The translations under genes were made by a program, and so were the position numbers. From contig JAXCGZ010020856.1 in NCBI GenBank assembly GCA_037179515.1, positions 85,002 to 149,001 on the forward strand: 64,000 nt of DNA, written 5' to 3'. Source of the DNA: Halocaridina rubra (taxonomy: Eukaryota; Arthropoda; Malacostraca; Decapoda; Atyidae). Positions 22,063 through 35,179 of this stretch are shown in pieces. The first letter of the stretch is position 1. Every line of letters begins with the position of its first letter. Below the pieces are notes generated by a model. The model was not told where the DNA came from and made no database searches. It saw only the letters and a program-made list of their open reading frames with translations.

Positions 22063-25000
22063 TGATGTAAATATTAGAATCTGAAGGTTCTTTCTCAATA
22101 ATAGAATGGCGAGACATTCCTTCCGAAAAGAAATTCAGTAGATATTATGTTTGCTACAACTAAGTCCAGAGGCACAGTGAGTCAATAAACTAAGGAGCAG
22201 TGAAGAATAACACACTCAAAAATATATGGTCAGATAATTCTTGCAAAGTTATTCATGCTGAAATCACTAGATATTTGGCTCAAAGTAAAAATGTGTCAAA
22301 AAATAAAAGCAAGGGAAATATTAAGGTAGAGAAACTGAAAGGTACATCTACAGGAATAGGGAATCTTGCATGGAAAAGATACTAATATACTAATGCAAAG
22401 TTGTATTAGTTTTAAAGATACTAATCATGTTGAGCATGTAGATGATAACATAAGTGCCAGATCTAAATGTTTCGCTTTAAGTGTATCATGTAGTGTCACT
22501 ATATTTCATAATAAAATATTGGATGCTGTAGAAGTACTGAAGTGATGAATCCTTTCAATTGGTCCTTAAATGTTTTACTTTTTTTTTTATGTCACCACTT
22601 CATTTTATATGTTAACTTCACGTGATGGAAAATCCGAAATATATTATCTCTTTCCGTTGCTAATTTATCACACAATATAATGATGATGTAACTCAAAATT
22701 AACAGATCTCTTGTGAAGTTTATGCCAGTTGAATAGTCAAAACAAGTCTATAGCAGTTCTTCTCTCAATATCAAGATGAAATATCTTGGGCGGCATTGAG
22801 AACTAGTTAATATATCGAATGCCACCTCTTTTTGGAGGTTTCGAAATGAGTGAGGAGTAGGATGTCTTTCATATTTTATTGACTACAGTGAACATCACTC
22901 ATATTTAATGGTATTTTACAAAATGATTCTACACATCTGATATGTCTACAAAATACCACAGATAGTAAATATATTACACTGAAAGTACGAACTATTTATG
23001 CTTCTGACATTAATGTACACATTTTTAATTTATCCATGGTTCATGTATGCCATAGGTACAAAATATTAGTGGAATAAAATACCACCACATGCTTGATTTG
23101 TATCTACACACAAACAATACTAACAAAAAACGACAGTTGGCTTAAAAAAAATTTAAATCTGCTCATAGTATGAGTTTTTCAGGAAAGTTTAAATTTTTGT
23201 GCCTTTCAGACAAATATTTGAACATAAAAATGCCAATAGTAAAGACACTGGTTGATTCCCATTATACATAACAAATATGAAGAACATATATTACTTACTT
23301 CATTTTCCTTCATTGTACCTATACTTGGAGGAAAATACATAAACCCTGATAAGAACACACACAGGAGATTCTAACAAAGTTGCCAAACATATGATGATAT
23401 TTTTATATAAACTAGAGTTTGTAAGGTGATATCATAATGAGTAAACATAAATAAGAAGGTACATTTTGAGCTAGAAAAATAACAATAATATTTACAAATA
23501 TATACACACATATGAGCTTGTCCTTTGGCTATCAAAAATGTAAAAAATATTGCACTACACCAAGTTTATATAAACAATACGGTAAAAAGTGGAGAATACT
23601 TAAGTCATAAAAAAAATAAAGATAAAAACCACCAAGCCTATTTTTTCATACTAAAGCCTCTGAGTATTATTTAACGACCCTCTTAAAAGATATCTTAAAG
23701 ACTCTACATGTCACGCAATCAATTTCTATATTGCCAAGTTTTCTTACATAAGCTGAAAGGCATAATTCCCAAGAATATTGGGTACTTATGTTCAACCAAA
23801 TTCTTTACATAAGTACCCCATTAACATGACGTTATGCATAAATATATTCACTTTGTATTTTGAGACCACATATGGTTCTATGACTCATCGCATTGATATG
23901 AATTCATACACTTGTTTATTATAAAACAGCAGAACTAGTTAACGAAGCAAATAGAGATTTACATATTAATAGAAACTACTTTCTTCATATTTAATATGGT
24001 AAATAGATAGGTTCAAAAAGTTCAGTTCATTTATGCTGTTTCTCTAATATTTAGCTTCTGTTGAAGCTTAGATAATTTAGAAAAAGTAAGTTTATTATAT
24101 TTGCTAGAATGAGCTTCCTATCCCACTTATCAGGAAATTATCTTCAAGCAAATTATTTGCCTGTGTTAAAGGTACATTGAAAGAAGTGACCAAATATTGC
24201 ATAAAAGAAGTTAGCAGAACAGAGAGAAAACTGTTGTAAAGCATATTAACCAGTCTTTCACGTACATTTCTCCATTACTTTATGATGAAAGCCATGAGTT
24301 CTCATGATATGCTCTTTAAAGAGTAAGCAGTAATAGGCTTTGCAATGGTCAGTAATGTATCTATTTAATTAATGTAGCTGTACAGCTCTTTGGTAATTAA
24401 AAGTGATAAAATAATGTAATTATTCTCAAAAATTATTCTGGTACTGCAGTATTTCTTTGTCTCAAGTAGGAATTAATATCCTGCATGCATGTTTTTTTCA
24501 TTTTCTGAAAAAAAGTGATGATACATAATATTCAAGATATTTTGGACGCGAATACATGTACATACTCTCATTAAAATCAAGTCGTAATGACAGCTAACTT
24601 ACGGTAAGACTGTTGACAGAAATACAAAGAAATCCTCAAAATGAAATTTCTCTATTTACAATTCAATGGTACAAAATATTTATATCCCATCAAGTTTCCA
24701 TGTATGAACATCTCTTCAAAACTATGAAACCCAAAGTTAGAAGGAACTTACACAGCATCTATGTAACCTCTATTAAAGCTACTGTACTTTGTGCTTCACC
24801 CAACTCATTTCTGACATTAGCACATATCACGGGAGCAGAGATAACAAGCAACCTACATAACGTACACAAGACCTTAATTTGTTGCAGAATAATGAAACCT
24901 GAATGCTTTAATTTTCACCAAGATAAGACGTTAACAAAATATTTTGCATTGAGTAAATTCTAACTTTCCAGAATAGATATATCATTCATTGTCTCTTTTC

Positions 25001-28000
25001 ATGGCACTCTTAAACAAGAAACCATTATCAATATAATTATGAAGAGCTAGCTGTTCAATAAATCACAATAAAAAATTAAAGTGAAATTTCAGAAGCAGTA
25101 AATAACTCTCAGTCTTGCAAACAAATTCCTATCATTCATATAATTACAACATAATATGCACTTAGTTTTTTGTTTCTAACATTTTATGCCACATACTAGT
25201 CCCCATTTGGGGGTGGACACCGATGCATTGAAGATGGGAAATTAAGGCTGGTTGCCCATCCTATCACACCACAGTGGCTCGGACGTGAGTTCATCACTCC
25301 CTGTGTCGAGCATTCTGCCAAAGCCGTAAGGCAGTCTCCTTAGAATGCAATAAATGACAATGTTAAATCTAAAATACTGCTACACATTCAATCTGTTTCA
25401 TCAGACAGAAATAAAGCATGAAGCCTTTCCTTTCAATGATATAAATACATATTAATCGCTAGTGACCGTGACCTTTCGACAGTAAGCTGGAACGGTCACA
25501 TTCAAGGTAGGATGATACTAAGCATTTGAATGAATGTTTCCTTAATGCAAAATTAAATAAAGGCTAATCTGTAAATATTCTTCACAACTTTGTAAGAGTT
25601 AAGAAAAACTCTATATACTGTATTTAGTCTACTTGGGTATTACATGAACTAGTTTATTTTTACTCTACAACGCAAATGTCAACCATACATCCAAATTTGC
25701 CGTAAAAACATGTATGATCAGTAAGATAATGAAGGAAATCTATATGAAGGAGGATATTATTTCCTTAAAGTTCAGATGCCACTCAGCATAAAAGAGAAAC
25801 ACTGAACTATTTATCAATATTTACACACACTGTATACTTTCCTTAATATAAGCAAACATAAAGAGTTACTTCAGAAATGCTCTCGACAGCACACCTTACA
25901 ATTTGTTTACTTTTCATAAAATGCAGAACGTTATACCCCATTTCTAACAGCTAAGAAAATTTTTTGGTCTTTTAAGACTAAAGTAAAACAAGGAATTTGA
26001 CACATTTCACATGCAAAAGCTTCATTCACTGAAGCCCAGAGGATGCTCACAAACATAACAAAAGATATTTGAAGCAAAGGTACTATATGAGATGTGAGTG
26101 CAAATATGAAGTCCATCCACTCAGTTTACAGTAGTAGTTATAAGATCCCAGTTACGTTCATACCTTGTAACAAGACAAACCAAACTAGAATTAAACTTCA
26201 TATAAAATGCTTGCAAAAAACATAAGGAGAAATATTAAAGCAAATATTAAAAGCAATTTATTTGAAAAAATTCAATTCATATCCCCCAAAAGTCTGAAGG
26301 ATGACTAACAAGTAGATGAGCTTATCATATGCCTCCCATACCCAATCTTCCCTTTACTGGCATTGCAGTCCAGAGAGAAACTCATGGAGGGAAGGATTGC
26401 CAGCCTCTAATTGCTCTACCCATTTAAGGGCAAAACTGTGATATTGGAATTCAAGCAGAGATGGCATTCTTTCTCCCAGACCAAACGAACTGCAACTAAA
26501 GAGCTGTAGCAGCAAAACTCTATCATATCCTGGCCATTCACAACTTTTGAGCCAATTGTGTAGAGACACACAAAGAAATAGAAGATATATAAGAAACGCT
26601 AACCCCCTCCACAAACAGTTAGTGAGTGACACCAAGCCTATATGATTGGGACGAGGATAAACAAGGAATCCTGATAACATTAATAATATTGTATATGCAA
26701 TGTCATCTCAAAAAATTTGAAAAGTGGCTACTCATTAATAAAGAGCTTATGCTGCGGGGTTCCTTCAAATCTGGTCATTATCTAGTCATTTTACAAAGAA
26801 AAACTCACAGGTATTAGGATAAGCAGCTCCCAACTTTTTTTCCATTTAGATGACTTTTGTGATAGAGTAATATTAGAGTACAGTAAGATCCTTGTGCCTA
26901 ATATCAGAAGGAAAAGATGAAGATACAGAGGAGCAGGCAATTCCTAACTCTCTATATGTAATTTTGTTTTAAAAGAGCGAAGAAACGAAGTCATCATGGA
27001 GAGGGTGGAATGATGCCCAGAAATCTAATCTCATGAGCTCTGGTTAAGGACCAATGTTTGCTTGGAAGAGGAAGCAACAATTGCATAAATAAATTAAATG
27101 AATATTACATTAACAACAAAAGGTGCCTACAAGAATAATACCTCATATCTGCCTTGACTACTGACTACCTTCCAATAAGAAAAAATATCTTATGTCAACA
27201 AGTTCATGGTCTAAAAAGATACTGGAGGAACCACAATCTAAATAGGATAAATGTATCCTGTATTAAGTAGATTTCTGAGTATAGTAATAAAACATACAGC
27301 AAGTCTACACCTGCAAATATTTACCAAGCTATAGATATCTAAAACAAGTTATTATAAAAATAATAAGATGGTACACTTCCAGAAAAAGAAAAAAATAATA
27401 AAGAATTTTAAAATCTTACCGAAAAAGGCAAGTATATTTGGTCTACAAATGTAACAATCTTGTAGTGTGAAAAGCCTAAGATTTGAGGATAAATGTGATT
27501 ATGATTTTAGTGTACACCTCTTAACTTGTGGAATATTAGGGGGGAATGGTGCACCTTAAATCTGAGTACATTTAGTCACTGACACCAATCAGTTTTGATG
27601 CTTTCCATATCTTAATTATGTAGTTATCTGTGACATCTGAAAAGAAGAACACTTGCCATAAAGGATGACATGTTTTACAATTAACACATACATACTGAGG
27701 AATATATGTAATTTCCCTGTTCTGTGGAAAGAACTATGACACGTAAACAACAAATACATATACAGGGCAAATGGGAGACCTAAGCACAAAATAAGGGCAA
27801 TATTTATGTACAAATAAAAATTCGGTTTTATAATAAGGTGCCTTTACATTACTAAGGTCGCAATCAATCAAACTAAATCTGCTCTGGTTTTACAACCGTG
27901 CATGCTATTACAATCATGCATAAGTAAAAACTCAATGGCCATCAGAACTTCTTTACATCTGCATTTGTTTGTATTGAAACACTTTTAAAAACAGATAAAA

Positions 28001-28315
28001 TACGTGGTTTACATTTACTTAGTCTGATAAGAGTGAGATATTTTAATACGAATCACACTTGTCTGTATCATAATGTGAGCAAGGGGTAAAACTTATCTTC
28101 ACTTGCAATAAAGATTCTTCAATTTCTCGAACTGTTTAAATTTCTACTGCAACTTCTTTTCACTTCAGTTTTTATAAATAACTAGGTAATGTATCTGCAT
28201 ACACTTCCGTGCAAAATATGATATCAGTTTCACTTTTAAATGAATGAAGTGAGCATATACAGTAATGGGCTAAAAACTAGTAGAAGGAGCACTGATGGCA
28301 TAAATTTCTTCAAAC
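22063..28315 (-). other. Unique AT-rich DNA; possible Vang 3' UTR in part
   Basis: This 6.2-kb stretch lies directly downstream of the Vang stop codon (minus strand). I see no LINE, SINE or satellite in most of it and no coding frame that I recognise. Minus-strand AATAAA signals occur, for instance at 22,875-22,880. The lack of repeats, in a window otherwise full of them, would fit a long 3' UTR, but nothing in the sequence proves transcription. Confidence 0.35.
25198..25345. other. GC-richer island, unidentified repeat or conserved element
   Basis: About 150 bp, including GGGGGTGGACACCGATGC and TGGCTCGGACGTGAGTTC, stand out in base composition from the AT-rich surroundings. It resembles no family that I can name. 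Confidence 0.35.
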
Positions 28316-28534
28316 TTATACACTAGTTTCAGAGTTTAGCCGAAGAACAAATTTATTACTTTTAGGATGTATGATTTCCTCTGCAATGGAAAAATGCGGA
28401 ATACGAGAAACTGAACACAACAGACAGACATCAGCCTGACGTAACTGGAAAATAGTGCCACTATTAATAGGACGTGATAGAAGTTGTTCACACACCAATC
28501 CCCATGACTGGACACCACGGTGCTCCTTGTCATT
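28316..28534 (-). CDS. Vang: Vang last coding exon, ends ETSV
   Basis: Acceptor TTTTTTACAG, then 72 codons and TAA (28,316-28,318). It reads NDKEHRGVQSWGLVCEQLLS and later SRIPHFSIAEEI and NKFVLRLNSETSV. The last four residues ETSV are the class I PDZ-binding motif by which Vang binds PDZ partners such as Dishevelled and Scribble in the family. The stretch PKSNKFVLRLNSETSV is almost invariant in VANGL proteins. No change that would break it is visible. The 3' UTR should follow below 28,316. Confidence 0.95.
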   Translation of the reverse strand, partial: NDKEHRGVQSWGLVCEQLLSRPINSGTIFQLRQADVCLLCSVSRIPHFSIAEEIIHPKSNKFVLRLNSETSV

Positions 28535-28894
28535 CTGTAAAAAATATTGAAAATTAAGCTCTAACTAAGATCCAACAAGACTTATAGAAGAAGCAGTGTA
28601 TGAATGGTAGAAAAGACATCTAACATAAAAAATCATTAAGAAAAAACCTGCAAAGCACACCAGGTACTTTTCCTCCTCCATGTATCTATCTTTTTCTGAT
28701 ACATTTGTGTTAATTTAATGAAATAATAGGGGAGGACCTCGGTTTGTTAAATGCAATTTTCTGTTGTTTCTGGTATGGGAGGGTGTCTTTAGTGGCAACA
28801 ATTACATTATGAAAGGAAAATGGAATAATACCTTTAATCAAGCGCTATATCCATTGTGGCAATGCAAAATACCAGTACACTGTAAAAATAACAA

Positions 28895-30276
<1,382 letters not shown>

Positions 30277-30289
30277 CAATCAGTGTTAT

Positions 30290-30741
30290 ATCAGCCTATG
30301 CCCCACAAAGAGGATGCCCATCAGAGGAAAAGGATGAGTTCTGGAGACAGATGGACAGCTTGATAAGGGTAGTGCCAGAGGATAGTGCTTGGAGGTGATC
30401 TAAATGGCCACATAGGACAAGACAATGCAAACAATCAGAGAATGCATGGAGGATGGGGAGTGGGCGAAAGAAATGAAGAACAGATAATTGATTTTGCAAT
30501 GGCATTTGACCTGGCCATTGTTAACACCTTTTTTAAGAAAAGGGAAGCACAGATGTTCACCTACAGAAGTAGAAATACAGAAAGCCAGATTGACCTGTTC
30601 TTGTGTAGGCGGATAGGTAGAAAGGAAATCATAAATTGTGAAGTAATCAAGGGAGAAAGTGTGGCTCCTCAGCATAAGCAGGTGGTAACAGACCTTACAT
30701 TAGTCGGAAGGATGGTGGAATATAAAGGAGGAGGAAAGTAA
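30290..30741 (+). pseudogene. RTE endonuclease region
   Basis: GGDLNGHIGQDNANNQRMHG and GVGERNEEQIIDFAMAFDLA, then TYRSRNTESQIDLFLCRR. These are the family G-D-x-N and S-Q-I-D motifs of the apurinic-like endonuclease. The final S-D-H region is missing its usual form (QHKQVV remains). One frame change before 30,385. Confidence 0.85.
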
Positions 30742-31199
30742 ATTAGCCTTTAGGGAGGAAGTAAGTAAAAAATTGGCAATGTATGTGAGACAGAAGCTGG
30801 GACGATGTTGGAAGAATTGTGAGAGAGGCTGGAGAACAAGAGCTGGGGAAAACATCAGGAAAGAGAACACTGCAAGATAAAGAAAACTGGTGGTGGAAAC
30901 CATAGGTACAGGCTAAGATTTGCATGAAAAAGGTACGATGCAACAGGAAATGCAGAAGATCAAGAACAGTACAAAGTGGCAAAGAGGAATGCTAAGAGGG
31001 TGGTGACAGTAGCGAAAGCAGAGCCTACAAAATTTTTATGAATATTTGGACACTAAACATGGACAAAAGAAAGTGTACAGTACAGCAAAGCAGAGGAATA
31101 AGGCTACTAAAGACTTGCTACATGTGAAGCATATAAAAGATGAACAGGGAAGTTTTGTGTGAAGAGCAGGATATCAAGCACAGGTAGAAGAGCTATTTT

Positions 31200-32155
31200 G
31201 AGACATTGCTAAATGTAGAAAACCAAAGGCAAATTGTAGAGTTTGGACAGACAAATGAGGTGGAGGTGGAAGGTATTAGGGTGCAAGAGGTGAAGGAAGC
31301 AATTGGAAGAATGAAGAACGGAAAGCAATTGGACCAGATGAGATACCTGTTGAGGCTTGGAGAGCGCTGGGCGACCTGGGAATCAAGATCGTGTACGAGA
31401 TCATTTGCCAAGCATTTGATAGCGAAAGAATACCAAATGAATGGAGAGAAAGTACCCTGGTACCATTTACAAAGAGAAAGGGGACATCAAGGACTGTGAA
31501 AAGTATAGTGGAATTAAGCTTATGGGCCATACTATGAATGTATATGAAAGAGTACTGGACAAAAGACTGAGAGAATGTATGGAAATAACGGAAGCTCAGT
31601 TTGGATTTATGCCAGGAGTACAACAGATGCCATCTTTGTGTTGAGACAGTTAATGGAGAATTACAGAGAGAAACGGAAGGGATTACATCTGGTTTTAATT
31701 GACTTGGTAAAAGCTTATGATCGAGTACCAAGGGAGGAAGTGTGGAGGTGCATGCGGGAGAGGGGAGTGCCAGCAAAGTATGTGAGGGTGTGCCAAGATA
31801 TGTAAAGAGATGAGTACATACAAGTGAGGACTGCAGTCAGGGTGACGGACAATTTCCCAGTGACAGCTGGACTACATCAGGGGTTGGCATTGAGTCCATA
31901 CCTTTTCAACCTGGTCATGGATGTGATGGTGAGGGATGTACTGGAGGAGGCGCCATGGACTATGTTATTTGCAGACGACATAGTCTTGGTAGCGGAGACC
32001 AGAGAAGAAGTGGAGAAGTTGAACAGGTGGAGGGACGAGTTGAAGAGTAAAGGGTTAAAGATAAGCTGGCACAAAACAGAATACATGCAGATGGGAGAAC
32101 AAGATAATGAGTTAACTGCACTTGGCACAGGAGAGGTTAAAGAAGGTGGAGGCTT
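31200..32155 (+). pseudogene. RTE reverse transcriptase
   Basis: GDIKDCEKYSGIKLMGHTM, VLDKRLRECMEITEAQFGFM, LVLIDLVKAYDRVPREEVWR, HQGLALSPYLFNLVMDVM and LFADDIVLVAETREEVEKL (catalytic FADD near 31,970) appear in order, spread over several frames. A TAA at 31,803 and shifts near 31,590 and 31,640 break it. Confidence 0.85.
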
Positions 32156-32694
32156 TTAGGTACTTGGGTATAAATCATGAAGTGGTAAGGCCAGCGATGA
32201 TATATGGCTCAGAGACATGGCCTGTTAAGAAAACACAAGAAAGAAAGATGGAAGTGGCAGAGATGAGAATGGTGAGATGGATGTTGGGTGTGACGAGGAG
32301 GGATAGGATCAGGAGCGAGAGAATGAGAGGGACAGCCAAGGTGCCACAAGTGGGAAAGAAGATGCAAGAAAGAAGGCTTCAGTGGTATGGACATTGTATG
32401 AGGAGAGATGAAGAATGGATTGGTAAAAGGATGATGGAGATACAGGTGGAAGGAGTGGGAGGAAGAGGGAGACCACGAAGAAGATGGGAAGACTGTATAC
32501 GGGACGACTTGAGAGGGAAGGACCTCAGTGGAGAGGAAGCACTGGACAAGAGAGTGGAAAAGGCTAATAAGAAACCGCGACCCCATATAGATATGGGAAA
32601 AGCCAGAAAAGAAGAAGACTTTCTAACAGAGCCTCTCAACTCCAGACACCCTACCTACCACACTCCCAAATGTCACCTCACCATTCCCTTTTAA
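32122..32694 (+). pseudogene. RTE C-terminal domain
   Basis: A 190-residue frame with GSETWPVKKTQERKMEVAEM, RMVRWMLGVTRRDR, LQWYGHCMRRDEEW and GRPRRRWEDCIRDDL, the characteristic C-terminal portion of RTE proteins. It is open but cannot be made as part of a complete polyprotein. Confidence 0.8.
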
Positions 32695-32870
32695 TTTAGT
32701 TTCGCTCAATGCAAGTACATCTATCTTTCTCTCCACAAATATACTCCTAATCACCTCCCTCTTACTTTCCTTTACACCACAACCATGCACATTCAGAGAC
32801 CCAATTACTAGGGTTCTGGCTGGATCTCTCCTGCCAGAATACCCCTGCATCTTTTGGCTATTACCTCATA
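32641..32870 (-). pseudogene. LINE endonuclease N-terminal fragment
   Basis: Reads GSLNVHGCGVKESKREVIRS and KIDVLALSETKLKGNGE on the minus strand: the N-x-x and E-T motifs of an apurinic-like endonuclease. It ends at about 32,640. Possibly the 5' part of the same family as LINE A at 43.2-50.3 kb, but the two do not overlap, so this cannot be tested here. Confidence 0.6.
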
Positions 32871-32898
32871 ATGCTACAATATAGCATATCTCACATAC

Positions 32899-33107
32899 CT
32901 GTATGACTGGAGATGACACTAAATATTTTTCCAAGAAGGCTCGAGGACTCATATCATGAGCTAAGCATATTGCCAAATGTTGTAAGATGGATTCCATAGT
33001 ATGCCTCGGTTGCTGTCTCGTAATACGAAGGTACTTTTGTAGAGCTCTTGCTAGGGATGGGAAAATGGACTGGGCTGCTTCATGGGGATCCATTGGTACA
33101 CTAGGAC
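32899..33107 (-). CDS. Vang: Vang exon, C-terminal cytoplasmic domain
   Basis: Acceptor TTATATCAG, donor CAG|GTATGT, 209 bp, 69 codons plus the end of a split Gly codon. It encodes [20 protein letters not shown], then [20 protein letters not shown] and [13 protein letters not shown]. In the family this is the most conserved part of the cytoplasmic tail, (DPREAAQ..), which takes part in contacts with Prickle and Dishevelled. All conserved positions that I remember are kept. Confidence 0.95.
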
Positions 33108-34776
33108 CTGATATAACAAACTTATGTTCCATAAAAGGCAAAATAATTACCAAATATTTAATATATCAATACTGCTATTTCTACAACCTTAACACAGTAT
33201 TTCAATACAGTCCAGCTACAAATATCTATACAGCGGGATGCATTAATATCCAAACAATTCAATTTCTAATTGCTTATGGTCCATGACTATGGCGGTAAAA
33301 ATGGCATCAGTGGGCATTCTATCCAGTATAAGGTAATACTGTTGCATCTATTAATATTCAAACATTCCATGTCTCCTTTTTTATGGTCCTGATGCATGTG
33401 GCATCAATATGCATATTACTTCAAATATACTGAAGGTGTCAACCTGTATGTAATAACTGAACATTATCTATTTAATATAGAAGAGAATTTCTTAGTTTTT
33501 AGTTTAGCATCTGATACAAAAATTTCTTAAGTTTTTAGTATAGCATCTGATACAAAAGTGTTTTATCTTTTGTTGCCTTTAACAGTAGCTTTTTATTTTA
33601 TGAGTTAATGATTGGCTATATGGATGGTCATCTTAACTGGAACAAGCTCTGAAGGCAGCAATTAGAACGGGTGTATTCAAGAACTATCTCCATAACATAC
33701 TAGTTATAACATTTGGAGAGGGAAATACTAGGTACTAAAGCTTGTAACAAACTATATTAAGTCTTACGTTAACATTAGCATTATTCTCTGAGCTATATAA
33801 GCTTTAGACATGATGGGAAAAAATGTGAATAATAATTGGAAACAAGCACTATGAGAGAAGATTGAAATATTTATGAGAAGTTCCCTAGCATTTAAAAGAA
33901 CCATTACTCCAATACAGGAAGGTAAAATTAAAACTGCATATTAATCTGCATGGCAAGCCATATTATACTAACTCTGGCATCATTACCAATTATAATTACA
34001 GAGGCAAGGGGAGGTAATGAAAGAAAAACAAATGAAACCTGACACTGAGTCTTGACTGTGATTAGGGGACATAGAAATTAAGTAATGGGAGTAAGAGGCT
34101 TGTTCCTATCATAGAAAGATACAGTAAAATAAATTTTTCTAAAATTATTGTTATATTGTGATATAGAATACACAATTTTTGTTCCCTTCACTGTACTTCA
34201 GTCTTGATATATTCTAAAGGAACAACATAAGCAGCACTAAAAAGAATTAGATTGAAGATATTGTAATATGAGAAAAATATGCATGAGGTTAGCTTCTATG
34301 GCATACTTGTTAAAGGAAAACTTTTATATAGAGAGCTAGGTGTTCCTTAAACCCTGAAAGTTATATATCTCAAAAATATTGTGCGAGTTTCTGAAAATTT
34401 ACCGTAATAAATGAACATCTGCTTACGAAATAAGTCATACAACCTGTCTGGATGTAGATTGTTGGTGTGGTGCCACTTAGCAAATATAACGTATGAAAAT
34501 ATCTCAGCAGCTCTAAACAAAGACAGTACCGTACACTGTATGCAATATATTAAGTCTAATATTAAGTTATATGATGCAAAACTACAATGAGAGTAATGCT
34601 TTAATATTAAAGTCACCCTACAGAGATTAGACCTTGCTCAAGATTTACTGTAAAAGATATCTAATTAAGCTGCAACACTATTGCCTTCCATGTGCGAAGA
34701 TTCTACTGAAAAAAGTACATATTCTTAGTAACCCTACAGGTTAACAGTATATAATACAAAAATTATGGCAAATTAC
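33108..34776. other. Vang intron
   Basis: AT-rich, no recognised mobile element. A 37-bp unit ending TAGCATCTGATACAAAA is present twice in tandem at about 33,488-33,560. Confidence 0.6.
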
Positions 34777-34948
34777 CTTGTTCCTCGTGCATGCGCTTGA
34801 TGTGCGTGAATGCTTCTTCTGCAGCAGTAACAAGTCTTGCTCTACGCTTTCTCACTCTCCTTTCGTATTCGTGTTCTTCGTAAAATCTTTCATTATGAGC
34901 AGAATCTCGTCTTCGTGCACTAGCAGTAAGAACTGCTCGCGTGTGTCC
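34777..34948 (-). CDS. Vang: Vang exon, basic coiled region
   Basis: Acceptor CGTTTATTTAG, donor CAAG|GTAATT, 172 bp, 57 codons plus one base. It encodes [40 protein letters not shown] and [17 protein letters not shown]. The family has the same [14 protein letters not shown] basic stretch followed by EEAFTHI, thought to form a short helix. The reading frame joins its neighbours exactly. Confidence 0.95.
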
Positions 34949-35179
34949 CTAAATAAACGTTAATAATAAATCAGTTTGCTTTCATTTCTGTCAGAATCCA
35001 CATTACACTTAAAGATAAGCTGAAATTAGAAAAAATTAAATGGATTGTTAGAATAAATAAAGATGTAGATTAGCTTTGTGAGTACTGCAAGAAACAAATC
35101 AAAGCATGAGTGCAAAGACACTATTAAGTAAAACTTTAAGAGAAGCGATATTATCCATATAAAAAAAAATCTTCACTAA
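34949..35179. other. Vang intron, no repeat seen
   Basis: Short AT-rich intron end between the exon and the LINE D copy. Confidence 0.5.

Larger units (their letters stand above)
30277..32640 (+). mobile_element. RTE-type LINE, 5' truncated, in the last Vang intron
   Basis: Plus strand, antisense to Vang. Endonuclease, reverse transcriptase and a C-terminal domain follow each other in the order of RTE elements. It starts inside the endonuclease (ISAYAPQRGCPSEEKDEFW) and contains frameshifts, stops and an internal deletion around 32,160 where the protein jumps from FRYLG to VVRPAMIYGSETW. Not active. Confidence 0.85.

Noticed and set aside
24613..24963. 116-residue plus-strand frame in the repeat-poor region
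   Set aside because: No family resemblance, no splice context, composition follows the local AT bias. Kept as non-coding.
32899..33107. Processed Vang pseudogene
   Set aside because: The exons are separated by kilobase introns with correct splice sites, so the locus is the spliced gene and not a retrocopy.
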